The notes under the pieces are model-generated. The model was given only the letters and a program-made list of their open reading frames with translations. It did no database searches and was not told the origin of the DNA. This document shows, in pieces, positions 52,140 to 61,607 of a stretch of 64,000 nt of DNA (its first letter is position 1; every line of letters begins with the position of its first letter). This DNA is from CBDFMG01 sp965221205 [NCBI: bacterium] (GTDB taxonomy: Bacteria; SM23-31). Location of the stretch: the NCBI GenBank assembly GCA_965221205.1, contig OZ244870.1, forward strand, positions 496,001 through 560,000, in the 5' to 3' direction. The position numbers were made by a program, and so were the translations under genes.

Positions 52140-53588
52140 ATGATATCTCGAGTAATGTTATTTTTAATTACAGTGATGGTCACTGTACCTAATGCAATAG
52201 CACAGCGAGGCGGAGATTCCTTCAACCCACTTCCGCAGCGTACGGTAGAGACCGATAGGGAAGCTCTTCGTCTGATGAGGAATGACAAACTTGACCTTGT
52301 TCTTCCAGGCGCAATGCGCGACAATAATGTGGACATGTGGATTCACGTCACTCGTCCAGGAGATCCAATGGCTCCATATTTTGGATCATCCTCTGGAAGG
52401 ACCAGTTATTTGATTTTTACCGACCAAGGAGACAGAATTGAACGAGCTGTGTTTGGTGGGCCGGGAATATCAGGGTATGGTCGTACCGGTGCCGCTGGAG
52501 CTGTTGAAAATATTGACATACAGGGTTCCTTGAATGTTGCACGAGCTTTTTCCGGTTATAATTATAACAACACTGATCCCAGTCAGGGATTTTCGATTCC
52601 CGAAGTTTACGAAGAAATAATGGAGTTTGTTGCTGAACGCGATCCGCAAACAATAGCGGTAAATTATTCAAAATGGCTGGCTGAAGCTGATGGGATTTCG
52701 CATACCCAGTATCTGCAATTGGAAGAAATTCTAGGACCTAAATATTCTCGGAGAATTGTGTCTGCAGAGAATGTCATTACAGATTTCGTGGTAAGAAGGA
52801 CAAGCCGGGAAGTGGCGGCACAGGTCGAAGTATTGGCACTTGCTCGTCAGCGTTCTAAACAGAGATTGTCTCAGGTAATACCTGGTGTAACCACAATAGC
52901 GGATATAAATGCTCGAGTGTACTATTCAGCAGTAAACACACCTGATAAAACAGTGCCAACCTCTACGCCTGATGTACGGTGGTTTATTCATAATCCTGAT
53001 TATGTAATACAGCGTGGTGATTTATTTGTTGGCGGAGGGGGTGGTCCGGGAGGAGACTACATGGGTTTTGGAGTAGACACGAAGATTCACGCCTATATAT
53101 TAAGGGAAGGGGAAACAAAAGTCCCCGATTTTTTACAGGAGGTCTATGATCTGGCGATAGCAGGTCAATGGATCATGCGGGAAGGTATGAGAGTCGGCAT
53201 GACTTCCGGAGAATCTTTAGAGGCCATGGTCAAACTCATGGAAGAAGCAGGCTACATATATACGCCTTTTATAGATGATGGTATAGAAGATTACAAGATT
53301 ATACAGAAGGCGCTTGCTAGTACTGATAAGCCAGGATTTTCCATAGACAATCACGGTTTTGGTATAGGTGGCGACGTCGGAGCCTCCATTGCGCCATTTC
53401 GGAAAGACCGGGATCATTTAGTGATTCAGGAGAATAATCTCTTTGCTTATGAGTATATGGTCCATAAGAAAATTGATGAAAGGCCCGGTTATCCGCTGGC
53501 CTTTAATATTTCAAATCCTCAAATTATAACCAGCAAGGGAGTTGAATTTATTCAACCACCAAATGAAGAAATATTCATTATAAAATGA
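52140..53588 (+). CDS. Secreted M24-fold protein with partial metal site
   Basis: This 482-residue protein has a signal peptide (MISRVMLFLITVMVTVPNA, cleavage near AIAQ) and the normal N-terminal domain (KLDLVLPGAMRDNNVDMWIH). In the pita-bread domain the first Asp is replaced by a glycine run (LFVGGGGGPGGDYMG). The second Asp (GVDTKIH), His (DNHGFG) and first Glu (AYEYMV) remain, and the last Glu is lost (NISNPQIITSKG). With two of five ligands gone it may bind substrate without hydrolysis or use one metal. The frame itself is fully open. Its 5' end is almost the same as that of the pseudogene at 37722. Confidence 0.8.
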   Translation: MISRVMLFLITVMVTVPNAIAQRGGDSFNPLPQRTVETDREALRLMRNDKLDLVLPGAMRDNNVDMWIHVTRPGDPMAPYFGSSSGRTSYLIFTDQGDRIERAVFGGPGISGYGRTGAAGAVENIDIQGSLNVARAFSGYNYNNTDPSQGFSIPEVYEEIMEFVAERDPQTIAVNYSKWLAEADGISHTQYLQLEEILGPKYSRRIVSAENVITDFVVRRTSREVAAQVEVLALARQRSKQRLSQVIPGVTTIADINARVYYSAVNTPDKTVPTSTPDVRWFIHNPDYVIQRGDLFVGGGGGPGGDYMGFGVDTKIHAYILREGETKVPDFLQEVYDLAIAGQWIMREGMRVGMTSGESLEAMVKLMEEAGYIYTPFIDDGIEDYKIIQKALASTDKPGFSIDNHGFGIGGDVGASIAPFRKDRDHLVIQENNLFAYEYMVHKKIDERPGYPLAFNISNPQIITSKGVEFIQPPNEEIFIIK

Positions 53589-53733
53589 GCCGCAATCTTG
53601 TGGAGGAGAGGAATTATACTTGGTGTTACTTACAGTAGGTGGTCAGAAAGGGCTCCCTATCTGTGATAACAGAAAGTAAGTATAATTGACAATTCATAAT
53701 GAAACACTTTAAAGAGAGCTGTAAATAAAGACA

Positions 53734-54321
53734 TTGAACATAGATAGAAGGCAGTTTTTAAAAATTGGGATTTCTTCCGGCGTGCTGGCAGTTTTACCAT
53801 TTGGTTGTAGCGGGCTGGATGATGATGTTGTCAGCGAATTACTCAAATATGTTAGTGACTCCGACTTACCGGTTAATGAGAAGCGAACAGGCATGCTAAG
53901 TCAATTGGATTTTGATACCCTCTCAACGTTATGCAGCTATGTAAACCAGGTATGGCAGTTAACGACAGATCTGAGTAATTATAGTATTCGATTACAATCA
54001 GATCTTGCGTTCAAAACGAAAGAAGAACCCAGCTATTTGACTGAATACGAGCATGCAATTGAATTGATTAATCTAGTCGTTAATAGACGTGATACTCATG
54101 AAGAAGTCTGGTCAACTCTCCTGTTTTCAAAATTCGAGGTTGATAATTTTGCACATACAAAACTAGGCCGTGCGAGAAACTTTGTCTTTGCCGAAATTAT
54201 CACGCATCAGGTTCCACTATCGGAAGGATTCAAAAAATTCGGACTGTCAAATTACAGGGGCTTTTTTGGCGGACAGTTCACCACACCTGATAGCTATAGG
54301 AGAGGGGAGGTTTTAAGATGA
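53734..54321 (+). CDS. Gluconate 2-dehydrogenase subunit 3-like protein
   Basis: This 195-residue protein starts at a TTG (no better start is visible). It has a twin-arginine motif (DRRQFLKIG) with a lipobox-like FGC, so it is probably exported folded through Tat. The remainder is helical, with HTKLGRARNFVFAEIITHQV resembling the small subunit of membrane-bound gluconate/sorbitol dehydrogenases. Its last 4 bp overlap the start of the GMC oxidoreductase, so the two are translationally coupled and form one enzyme. The small subunit is needed for export of the flavoprotein partner in the family. Confidence 0.78.
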   Translation: MNIDRRQFLKIGISSGVLAVLPFGCSGLDDDVVSELLKYVSDSDLPVNEKRTGMLSQLDFDTLSTLCSYVNQVWQLTTDLSNYSIRLQSDLAFKTKEEPSYLTEYEHAIELINLVVNRRDTHEEVWSTLLFSKFEVDNFAHTKLGRARNFVFAEIITHQVPLSEGFKKFGLSNYRGFFGGQFTTPDSYRRGEVLR

Positions 54322-55859
54322 AGTCGATCATTATAGTTGGTTCTGGCGTAGCCGGTGCGTTATTAGCGAGACAACTTCTTAAAACAAAGGACTGTCACAT
54401 CACCATGTTTGAGGCAGGCCCTGATTTTAAAACAGGCAAGTACCGTGTATGGCTTGATCTCTTGATGGCGAATAAAAACCCCTATAGAGCATTTCTGGAT
54501 GAATCGCAAAAAGAGAATCAATATTTTGGGCTTCGAGGTTCGAGGCTTTTTGTGAAAGGTGGCACTACCAACCATTGGGGAGGGTGGAGTCTGCGCTTTA
54601 AACCGGAAGATTTTGAACTGAAATCCCGTACCGGAATTGGCGCTGACTGGCCCATTACCTATGACGCATTATCTCCATACTATACACAAGCAGAGTTCCT
54701 GCTGGGGATTGAGGGAGATTCGAACAACGATGACCCACCACGGTATGGGCAGAAATTTCCATTTACTGCCGCGCCGTTCACATTAAATGATATGCCCATA
54801 ATAGAGGCGCTTACAGAACTGGGTATGTCTCACTCACATATGCCGATGGCAAGAAATGGAGATAAATGCGTTACGACAGGAACGTGCAGGTATTGTCCTG
54901 TCAATGCCCGGTATTCTGCAGCATTCGATTTGGCTGAGTTAGAAAAAGAATATGGCAATAAACTGGATATACGTACTAAGTCGCCTGTATTAAAAATAGT
55001 AATGGATGATAAAAAACAGGCCAGGGGTGTGAGTTTTTTGAATAGAAAAACCGGCCGTAATGAATCGATGGAAGGCGACACAGTGGTCATTTGCAGCGGT
55101 ACCGTTGAATCCACTAAACTCTTGCTGGCTTCTGCCAATACTGATTGGACTGAAGGTATTGGCAACGATTCAGGACATGTCGGTAATCACCTTGTAGGCC
55201 ATCCTCTTATCTCTGCCGAAGGTATTCGCCCGGGGAATCCTAAAAAAATAGAACAGGAATTAGATTTTGTCACATTAGCATGCCGGCATTTTGACACACC
55301 ACAATACCAGAAAGATGGTAAAATGCTAATTGCCAGAATTGGGGATAGCGGCAAAACCTTTTTGGAAAGAGAAATTCTCGCCAATGCCTCACGGGCTAAA
55401 ATTAATACCAAAATGGCATCAAGTATGAAGTTCGAATTTTATGCCTCTGTTGAACAGTTTGAAAGTCCTGAAAACAGAGTGAGACTTGGAGGAACTAATA
55501 CGGGTAAATTTGGACTACCTGGAACAGTCATAGATTTCAGTGTTAATGAAATAACCAGAAAGGTTCTTCAAACACATGCCCAGAACCTGAAGAGAATCTT
55601 GAAAGCAGCAGGTTGTAAAGAAGACAGTATTAAAGCCTCATTAGGTAAACCTACCGGTGCGCATTTAACATCGACCTGCCGGATGAGCAGTTCTGACACG
55701 GATGGTGTGGTTGATAAAAACTTACAGGTTCACGGTACTGATAATCTGTACCTATGCTCAAATGCAGTTTTTCCCAATGTCACGGCAATTAACCCGACAT
55801 TAACACTGGGTGCACTCGCTGTTCGATTAGCGCACCATATTGCTACACTGCATAACTAG
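54318..55859 (+). CDS. GMC-family FAD-dependent oxidoreductase
   Basis: This 513-residue flavoprotein starts with the dinucleotide-binding motif GSGVAGALLARQL (residues 8-20) and the GMC signature GGTTNHWGGWSLR. It ends with the GMC C-terminal domain, which holds the catalytic His (AHLTSTCRMS) and Asn (NPTLTLGAL). A Cys cluster (CVTTGTCRYCP) lies mid-protein. It has no signal peptide of its own and would be exported with the subunit encoded just upstream. Family members oxidise sugar or polyol alcohol groups and pass electrons to the membrane. Both genes look intact. Confidence 0.9.
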   Translation: MKSIIIVGSGVAGALLARQLLKTKDCHITMFEAGPDFKTGKYRVWLDLLMANKNPYRAFLDESQKENQYFGLRGSRLFVKGGTTNHWGGWSLRFKPEDFELKSRTGIGADWPITYDALSPYYTQAEFLLGIEGDSNNDDPPRYGQKFPFTAAPFTLNDMPIIEALTELGMSHSHMPMARNGDKCVTTGTCRYCPVNARYSAAFDLAELEKEYGNKLDIRTKSPVLKIVMDDKKQARGVSFLNRKTGRNESMEGDTVVICSGTVESTKLLLASANTDWTEGIGNDSGHVGNHLVGHPLISAEGIRPGNPKKIEQELDFVTLACRHFDTPQYQKDGKMLIARIGDSGKTFLEREILANASRAKINTKMASSMKFEFYASVEQFESPENRVRLGGTNTGKFGLPGTVIDFSVNEITRKVLQTHAQNLKRILKAAGCKEDSIKASLGKPTGAHLTSTCRMSSSDTDGVVDKNLQVHGTDNLYLCSNAVFPNVTAINPTLTLGALAVRLAHHIATLHN

Positions 55860-56278
55860 TTGTTTCTAAATCTTGATCTCTCTACGAAGACACCGTTGAT
55901 TTCGCATTTGATAAAGATCAGGATACAAACCATTATGTCATACTCTCCACTTTCGAAGAGTGACTCAAGAGAATGGAAGATGAAGAATATTTGGATAGTA
56001 GAGAAAAACTGGACATACAATATCGGAATTATAAATATGATCATGCGGCAAAAAGAGGCGAGTTGAGCTGTTTTACAAATAAGTTTATATATTGATGGCG
56101 AGGTTGTTTTCATGGATATGGAAGAATTCGATTTCTCTCCATTTTAATTTTTAAGAAAACGACATGTTCTGACGACATACGCACAATGTTACAATAGTAT
56201 CGAAATTCAACACAATTACAATTAATCTCTTAAGAGAATTGATATACGGAATATATACTCATTGAAGGAGATTCAACT
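55860..56278. other. Intergenic region with a possible small-gene scrap
   Basis: A broken frame around 55910-56130 reads NHYVILSTFEE, then a stop, then LKRMEDEEYLDSREKLD. This is vaguely like the end of Phd-type antitoxins, but it is too short and damaged to name. The upstream element of the next gene lies at 56226-56258. Confidence 0.3.
56226..56258 (+). promoter_or_regulatory. Conserved upstream element with inverted repeat
   Basis: The element reads CTCTTAAGAGAATTGATATA then CGGAATATATAC and ends about 20 bp before the ATG at 56279. It matches those at 40804, 43947 and 47544. Confidence 0.55.
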
Positions 56279-58261
56279 ATGTTTACCCGACAAATATTTT
56301 GCGTGATCCTTTCGTTGTCTTTTTTTCTGAATTTTTGTAGCTCTGAAACAACCGAAATGGAATTAGCCGATGCACAGGCTCAGGAAGACACTGATCGAAA
56401 GGAATTGATGAACCAAATTCGCCGGGAAAAGTTTGACCTCGTACTGCCACACGTCATGCGGGAGAACAATATCAACATGTGGATTCATGTGGTGAGGGAA
56501 GCTATCCCAGATCCCTTTGGTGCAGAACACCTGGGCAGTGCTTCGGGTGTTTTCATCTTCACGGACCGCGGCGGTGACAGGATCGAACGGGCGATTCTCG
56601 GTATTCGTTGGAGACAGGGTCCGACTATTAGTGGCAGAGCGAGCAGTTTGGCTCATAAGCTGGTTGAAGAATGTGGTGCCTATGACATAATCGGAGAGAC
56701 AACGTTCCAGAGAGAAATGCCGGGAGGCCCGGAATCGCAATATGATCTCAGATTTAAAGGCTTCGGAGAATTTGTTGCCGAACGGGACCCCAAACACATT
56801 GCCGTAAATTACTGGGATGAGTTGGGACCACTCGCGGGAACACCCTCAAGAGATGGCATTTCACATACAGACTACAACCTCTTAGTTAAAGCTATCAGTA
56901 ATAAATATGCAAGAAGGATTGTCTCGTCTGAACACCTGATAAAAGAGTATGTGTCAAGACCGGTGCCGAGCGATTCGAATTGGATTGAACCGACAACAAC
57001 TGACAAGACAATGTCCAGACCGTGGGAACGAAATTACAGCAATCAAAAAGAATTGCTGAATAAAATTCGTCGGGAAGAGTTTGACAATCTTCTGCCACAA
57101 GCCATGAGAAAGAACAATATCGACATGTGGATTCATGTACTGAGAGAATCGAATCTTGATCCCCTTTCAGATGTTTTTGGCAGTACTTCCGGTGTTTTCA
57201 TCTTCACGGACCGTGGTGGTGACAGGATCGAACGGGCGGTTCTCGGTCTACGATGGAACGGTGATGATTCGGATGCGGTTGATAAAAGTGGAGACTACGA
57301 CTTTGTCGGGGAAGCACTATCTCGGAGTGCAATGCCGGGAGGCCCGGAATCCGAATATGATCACCGATATAAAGGTGTCGGAGAATTCGTTGCCGAACGA
57401 GATCCCAGACGCATTGCAGTTAATTACTGGAACGAGCTGGGACCTCCCGTGGATGACTCAGGATGGAATGATGGCATTTCGCATACAGACTACAATCTGT
57501 TGGTCAAAGCTGTCGGTGATAAATATGCGAAAAGGATGGTCTCGGCTGAATATCTGAGAGTGGATTACTTAGCGGAAGCAGTGCCGAGCAGAATTGAACT
57601 AATGAAGCGAATTTACACGGAGAGATACGAAAGTATAGATAGAGATTTTGCTAAAATTGTTCCGAGTAAAACCAAAAACAACGATCTTGAGAACAGTGCA
57701 ACTGCTATGAAACCGGAAAGAATTTTTACCCCTGCCGATTATGTGTTTCAGAGAGGCGACCTGATTCAAATAGACGCACGATATGCCTATGTGCTCCGTG
57801 AAGGAGAGACGGAGATTCCTCCGGAACTCGCAAAAATCTGGGCAGATTCATGGAAAATCCGCACGGTTATGGAAGATAACATCAAGGTGGGGCGTACCGC
57901 CCGTGAAACCTTTGAAATCCTCAAGCGGAAATGTGCGGAAGTCGGAATTATTGTTAATAATAGGCAGCAGTACTATAAAGATCTTGATCCTGAAAAAACC
58001 CAGGTTGGTATCGATGCTCATGGCCTCCAAGAGGATCCTTACCCTGCTAGAATTGGTCCTTTTGGTCCGGATTGGATGCGGGATTGGACAATCTCACCTG
58101 TTCACCATTTTACTACTGAATACTTTGTCTATATGGCATTACCAAGTTCAAAGCACCAAGTGAAATATTTAAATTTATGGTTTCATGACCCTGCATATGT
58201 TACTGAAGATGGAGTCGGGTATATATATCCACCGCAAAAGGAGCCTTATTATATTCAATAA
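56279..58261 (+). CDS. Secreted M24-fold protein with duplicated N-terminal domain
   Basis: This 660-residue protein is about 200 residues longer than its relatives. It has a lipoprotein-like signal (LNFCSSE) and two copies of the N-terminal domain in tandem. Both copies carry RREKFDLVLPHVM / RREEFDNLLPQAM, NMWIHV / DMWIHV, GVFIFTDRGGDRIERA and GISHTDYNLLVKA (about residues 42-235 and 257-440). A single C-terminal pita-bread domain follows. There the loop with the first Asp is deleted (LIQIDARYAYVL keeps one Asp), His (DAHGLQ) and first Glu (TTEYFV) remain, and the last Glu is His. It is probably not a normal peptidase. The frame is fully open and preceded by GAAGGAG. Confidence 0.82.
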   Translation: MFTRQIFCVILSLSFFLNFCSSETTEMELADAQAQEDTDRKELMNQIRREKFDLVLPHVMRENNINMWIHVVREAIPDPFGAEHLGSASGVFIFTDRGGDRIERAILGIRWRQGPTISGRASSLAHKLVEECGAYDIIGETTFQREMPGGPESQYDLRFKGFGEFVAERDPKHIAVNYWDELGPLAGTPSRDGISHTDYNLLVKAISNKYARRIVSSEHLIKEYVSRPVPSDSNWIEPTTTDKTMSRPWERNYSNQKELLNKIRREEFDNLLPQAMRKNNIDMWIHVLRESNLDPLSDVFGSTSGVFIFTDRGGDRIERAVLGLRWNGDDSDAVDKSGDYDFVGEALSRSAMPGGPESEYDHRYKGVGEFVAERDPRRIAVNYWNELGPPVDDSGWNDGISHTDYNLLVKAVGDKYAKRMVSAEYLRVDYLAEAVPSRIELMKRIYTERYESIDRDFAKIVPSKTKNNDLENSATAMKPERIFTPADYVFQRGDLIQIDARYAYVLREGETEIPPELAKIWADSWKIRTVMEDNIKVGRTARETFEILKRKCAEVGIIVNNRQQYYKDLDPEKTQVGIDAHGLQEDPYPARIGPFGPDWMRDWTISPVHHFTTEYFVYMALPSSKHQVKYLNLWFHDPAYVTEDGVGYIYPPQKEPYYIQ

Positions 58262-58620
58262 TATTAAACTCTATAGAAAGAATGAAACAGTAACTTGGAG
58301 AAGTCCAACATATACTATAAGAATTTATGATAAACAAAAAGAATATAAACAGCATGATTATAAAGAATTTCAAAATAAAAAGGAAAACAAACTTGTTTTA
58401 AGATACTTTGATTATTGTCAAAACGTAATAAGACATGAAGTTCAAATTAACAGAAAAGAAACAATTGAAAGATTTGTTCCGGAGAGAAAAATTGATTATA
58501 TTTTTGATAATCTAATTCAAAGATAAGTTATTTTGAATCCATTAAAAAAATGGGAGTTTCAAGAAAAAGTGCTGTTGAAAATAAAAAGCTTATTTCAGAT
58601 TTTTTACAAAAATTTTCGAA
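58262..58620 (+). pseudogene. Phage/plasmid replication initiator (gene II/X-like) remnant
   Basis: Right after the M24-like stop, a frame reads NIKLYRKNETVTWRSPTYTI, RIYDKQKEYKQHD and LVLRYFDYCQNVIRHEV to a stop at 58526. A further frame then reads FESIKKMGVSRKSAVENKKL. This resembles the C-terminal half of filamentous-phage/plasmid Rep proteins (KIYDKxxE ... LRxExR). There is no start region. Identification is from remembered motif pattern only. Confidence 0.5.
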
Positions 58621-58919
58621 CTGACAGAGCAAAAAATATAGAAGAATTTATTGCAATTATGAAAAGTGGAGGAAAAATATAATTTAAAAAATGCTATTCG
58701 GAAATTTTGTTCAAAATAAATTGGAAATTGTGTGTAAGTTTGCGATTAGTATACTAATATTCTTAAATCTCTAAATAGCTCTTCTTTTAATTACAAAGCA
58801 GTAATTACAAAAAAACATTAAACTTAATTTTTAAAATTTAGCTTGTGATTTATGGAAATTAAAAAGTGTATCTGTATTGTATTTTTAATTTACAAAGTAA
58901 TTCTATTTAGGCCATTTCA

Positions 58920-59543
58920 ATGATTATGAAAGAACATATAACTAATTTGACTAATTCTAATATTGATGAAATCTATAAATTATTGTCAAACACATAAAGA
59001 CAATACAATTTTATATAACGTATTAAAGAATTTAGGAAGACTTCCTGACAATTTTAATGGTGACTATTTAATACCTCTATTAAGTCATGAAAATGATAAA
59101 ATCAGATTATTGACTATAAAAAACTTAGGTAAACTAGCGAACAATAAGTATTTAAGTGTAATTATTAATTTTGCAAAAAATGAAGCCAATACTATGATCC
59201 GAAGAAAGTCCATGTCAGCAATTTGAAGGATGCGGTCCGAAACTTCGATACCAATTTTTACTGATATGCTTAGTGACCAAGATCCAAAAGTCGTTATTCA
59301 AGCAATAAGAGGATTATTGGTTTTCAAAAATAATAGTGAGGTCAGAGAAATAGTACATAGTTTAAGAAATCATCCAATAAAAATAAAGAGCAAGCTTATG
59401 ACTTAGATGTTAAGTGGGCAGCACTAAGGGACGAAAAAGGATATAAGAGATTTCATCAAGTTCTAAACAGTTTAAATGTTCCTCATGAGAATTTTAATGG
59501 AGACCTAGATGAGCGGTTGCAAGAAATTTTTAATGAGTTATTT
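58920..59543 (+). pseudogene. HEAT-repeat protein / restriction-modification remnant
   Basis: From the ATG at 58920 or 58926 the frame gives HITNLTNSNIDEIYKLLSNT, then one extra base at about 58995 shifts it. It continues KDNTILYNVLKNLGRLPDNF and HEAT-type helices (LLSHENDKIRLLTIKNLGKL). At 59224 a Gly codon has become TGA; HEAT repeats go on (IPIFTDMLSDQDPKVVIQAI) to about 59390. The last part (WAALRDEKGYKRFHQVLNSL ... LQEIFNELF) is a different domain after a deletion. I recall such HEAT segments in front of DNA adenine methyltransferases with a restriction enzyme beside them. Confidence 0.55.
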
Positions 59544-59549
59544 TAAATA

Positions 59550-60338
59550 AAGGTAATTAGGTCAAAGACGGACTAGAGTGAATTTTGATTAAAGGATGGA
59601 ATAGATTTTGGTTTCTGTAATTGTATCTCCATTCCATTTCCTTGCGGAATATCAGGCAATGACTTTTGCTGACACCATGGTACTGTAAGCGTCTTTCTTT
59701 TAAATGACAAGAACCCCTCAAGGCTGTTACTATGACGACGTTCGGTGATGCACTATGTGTTATGATCGACCGTACGCTGTTAACCAAAAAACTTCAGCGA
59801 TGTATACGAACGGAACGTATCAGTGTAGAAGACGCTCCCTTGCTCAGCGGTGTCCCTGATCTCGTTCATCAAGGCATCATCGACGACCGTAGTAAATATC
59901 TTCCCTTGACGTTCCACCATGCAGAAAACATTTATTGTACCGGCACTATCGCGACCTCTGGTTCCCGTACGTTTCCCACCAAAGCAGCTTACGTCACATT
60001 CTATCTTGCCGGTAAGTCTTCTCAATTCCTGAAATCATAAATCTCCTGTCGATAAAGCATCTATCTGCCTCGCGCCGTCGTGGAGCAAAAACCAAGACCC
60101 CTGACAGCTTTATTGGCAGGTATCTCCAAAGAAACATAATGCAGTAGAGCAAGATCGTCCTTGAACCGCTTCGGGCTCTCTTTACAAGAACATCCGAGTA
60201 CCTGTAAAACGATTATCACGCAAACGGTACAGACGATCCCCAGAACAAAAGGGACACGATGTACCAACAATCAATCCAGTGACTTCTTCCATTCCAAGTA
60301 TACTGTAACACTAGGCCCGAAAATAACCTAAGTACCTT
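59550..60338 (-). mobile_element. IS1595-family (ISXO2-like) insertion sequence remnant, copy 2
   Basis: The minus strand encodes, in several frames, the zinc ribbon (VPFVLG..YRL), CFGGKRTG, the DDE region GTINVFCMVERQGKIFTTV, EQGSVFYTDTFRSYTSLKFF, and the end MEWRYNYRNQNLFHPL. The ends are imperfect inverted repeats (AAGGTAATTAGGTCA at the left, the reverse complement of TAACCTAAGTACCTT at the right), giving about 789 bp. I saw no target-site duplication. It begins 6 bp after the stop of the HEAT/restriction remnant. It is longer than copy 1 but also dead. Confidence 0.85.
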
Positions 60339-60547
60339 AATTATTATTGAGAATAAATTATCAAGTATATCTGTAACCCTAATATGTGTTATTTTATAAC
60401 CATAAATTTATGTATGGCTCTATATATGAAAGTTAATTATTGAAAACTTAATGAAAACATCTTGCGGTTGGCATCGTTAATGGCTACACTTTTGGAGACT
60501 ATTGGAAATTTAAGTCAATACCTAAATATCAATACATGGAGCATTTT

Positions 60548-60709
60548 ATGAAAAGTGTCATAGAGTCGTTCGTTGAAGTTTCGAATACTAAAAAAAGAGA
60601 GTCAATTGCAGGAAAGACTACAAAAAATAATTTTTGTATGACAAGGACTATTACCAAATATGAGAAAGAATCTCCGGATCGTACATTGTTTTCTGCAAGA
60701 AGTATATGA
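60548..60709 (+). CDS. Candidate RiPP (graspetide-like) precursor peptide
   Basis: This 53-residue frame has a GGAG ribosome site 6 nt before its ATG. Its stop overlaps the start of the ATP-grasp gene by 4 bp (ATGA), the pattern expected for a precursor coupled to its maturase. The peptide has no signal sequence. Its C-terminal part (residues 31-53) holds Thr/Ser and acidic side chains, with TRTITKYEKESPD at 32-44. This is loosely reminiscent of the TxKxPSD cores of microviridins, in which Thr/Ser/Lys are joined to Glu/Asp. No database support; position is the main argument. Confidence 0.6.
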   Translation: MKSVIESFVEVSNTKKRESIAGKTTKNNFCMTRTITKYEKESPDRTLFSARSI

Positions 60710-61607
60710 TTTTGGCCGTTTACACAAATTCTGATGATGTTACTGCTGATTATATATGCGATAAAAAGCCAGATTGGGTTAAAATTATTAGATTTAACAC
60801 GGATGTCCTTTTTCCAATAATATTATCAAATGATGCCAAACAATTGCTTAGAACCATTGACGTATTATGGTACAGGAGACCTTTTGAAAACGAGATTCTT
60901 TTAGATGAGATAGAGGATAAAGTACGTTTTTCTGAAAATGAAGAGGCTGTTTGGAACTATTTACTGCAAATTCCCCAAAAAAAGTGGGTAAATTATCCTG
61001 TAAACAACTGGCTTGCTGAAAAAAAATTAACCAATTAATACAAGCAAAAAAATACGGCCTTCACACACCAGATTGGATTTTGACAAACGATGATAAAACT
61101 GCAGTGGAATTCTTAAATCGGTATAGTTGGGATTGCATTATAAAGCCGATAAACAGCGGCTATTTTACCAACAATGATAAAGTTTACCATATTTATACAA
61201 ATGCCACGGTAAAGGAAAAGATTAATCTATCTATTCTTCATAAATGCCCTGCATTTTTTCAACAAAGAATTGAAAAATCATTTGATGTAAGGACTGTATA
61301 TGTCAACGGAAATACAATATACGTACGTATTCTCGGTGGCGGTTTAGACGTAAGAAGAAATGAGATGGAAGGGCTAAAATATGATCTGGTAGAGCCACCT
61401 GATGACGTTGCTTTTGCATACAATAAACTAATTGATTCTTATTCGCTTCGTTTTTGCACTTCTGATTTTGTGGTTACAGGAGAAAATAAATGGGTTTTTT
61501 TGGAAAATAATCCAAACGGCCAGTGGGTTTGGATGGACGAACAACTTCATGGTGAACTACGGACATTTTTTTATAATAATTTAAGGAACATCCGTGAGTA
61601 TGAATAA
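60706..61607 (+). pseudogene. ATP-grasp peptide ligase (graspetide maturase-like), one frameshift
   Basis: Two frames join into a protein of about 300 residues. It shows the marks of MvdD-type ATP-grasp ligases: LWYRRPF, KPINSGY, FFQQRIEKSFDVRTVYVNGN and the metal-binding end FLENNPNGQWVW. These enzymes form ester or amide bonds between side chains of a short peptide, using ATP. The frame break lies in the run of eight A at 61019-61026; nine A would restore AEKKINQLIQAKKYG. This single homopolymer slip could be real decay or a base-call error, so the gene may be functional. It overlaps the precursor upstream and the membrane protein downstream. Confidence 0.8.

Noticed and set aside
55910-56130. 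A toxin-antitoxin antitoxin gene
   Set aside because: Only a short broken frame with vague similarity and no partner toxin; kept as an unnamed scrap.
61019-61026. Programmed frameshifting on the eight-A run in the ATP-grasp gene
   Set aside because: Possible in principle, but other genes nearby show the same kind of one-base slip, so a mutation or base-call error is the simpler reading.
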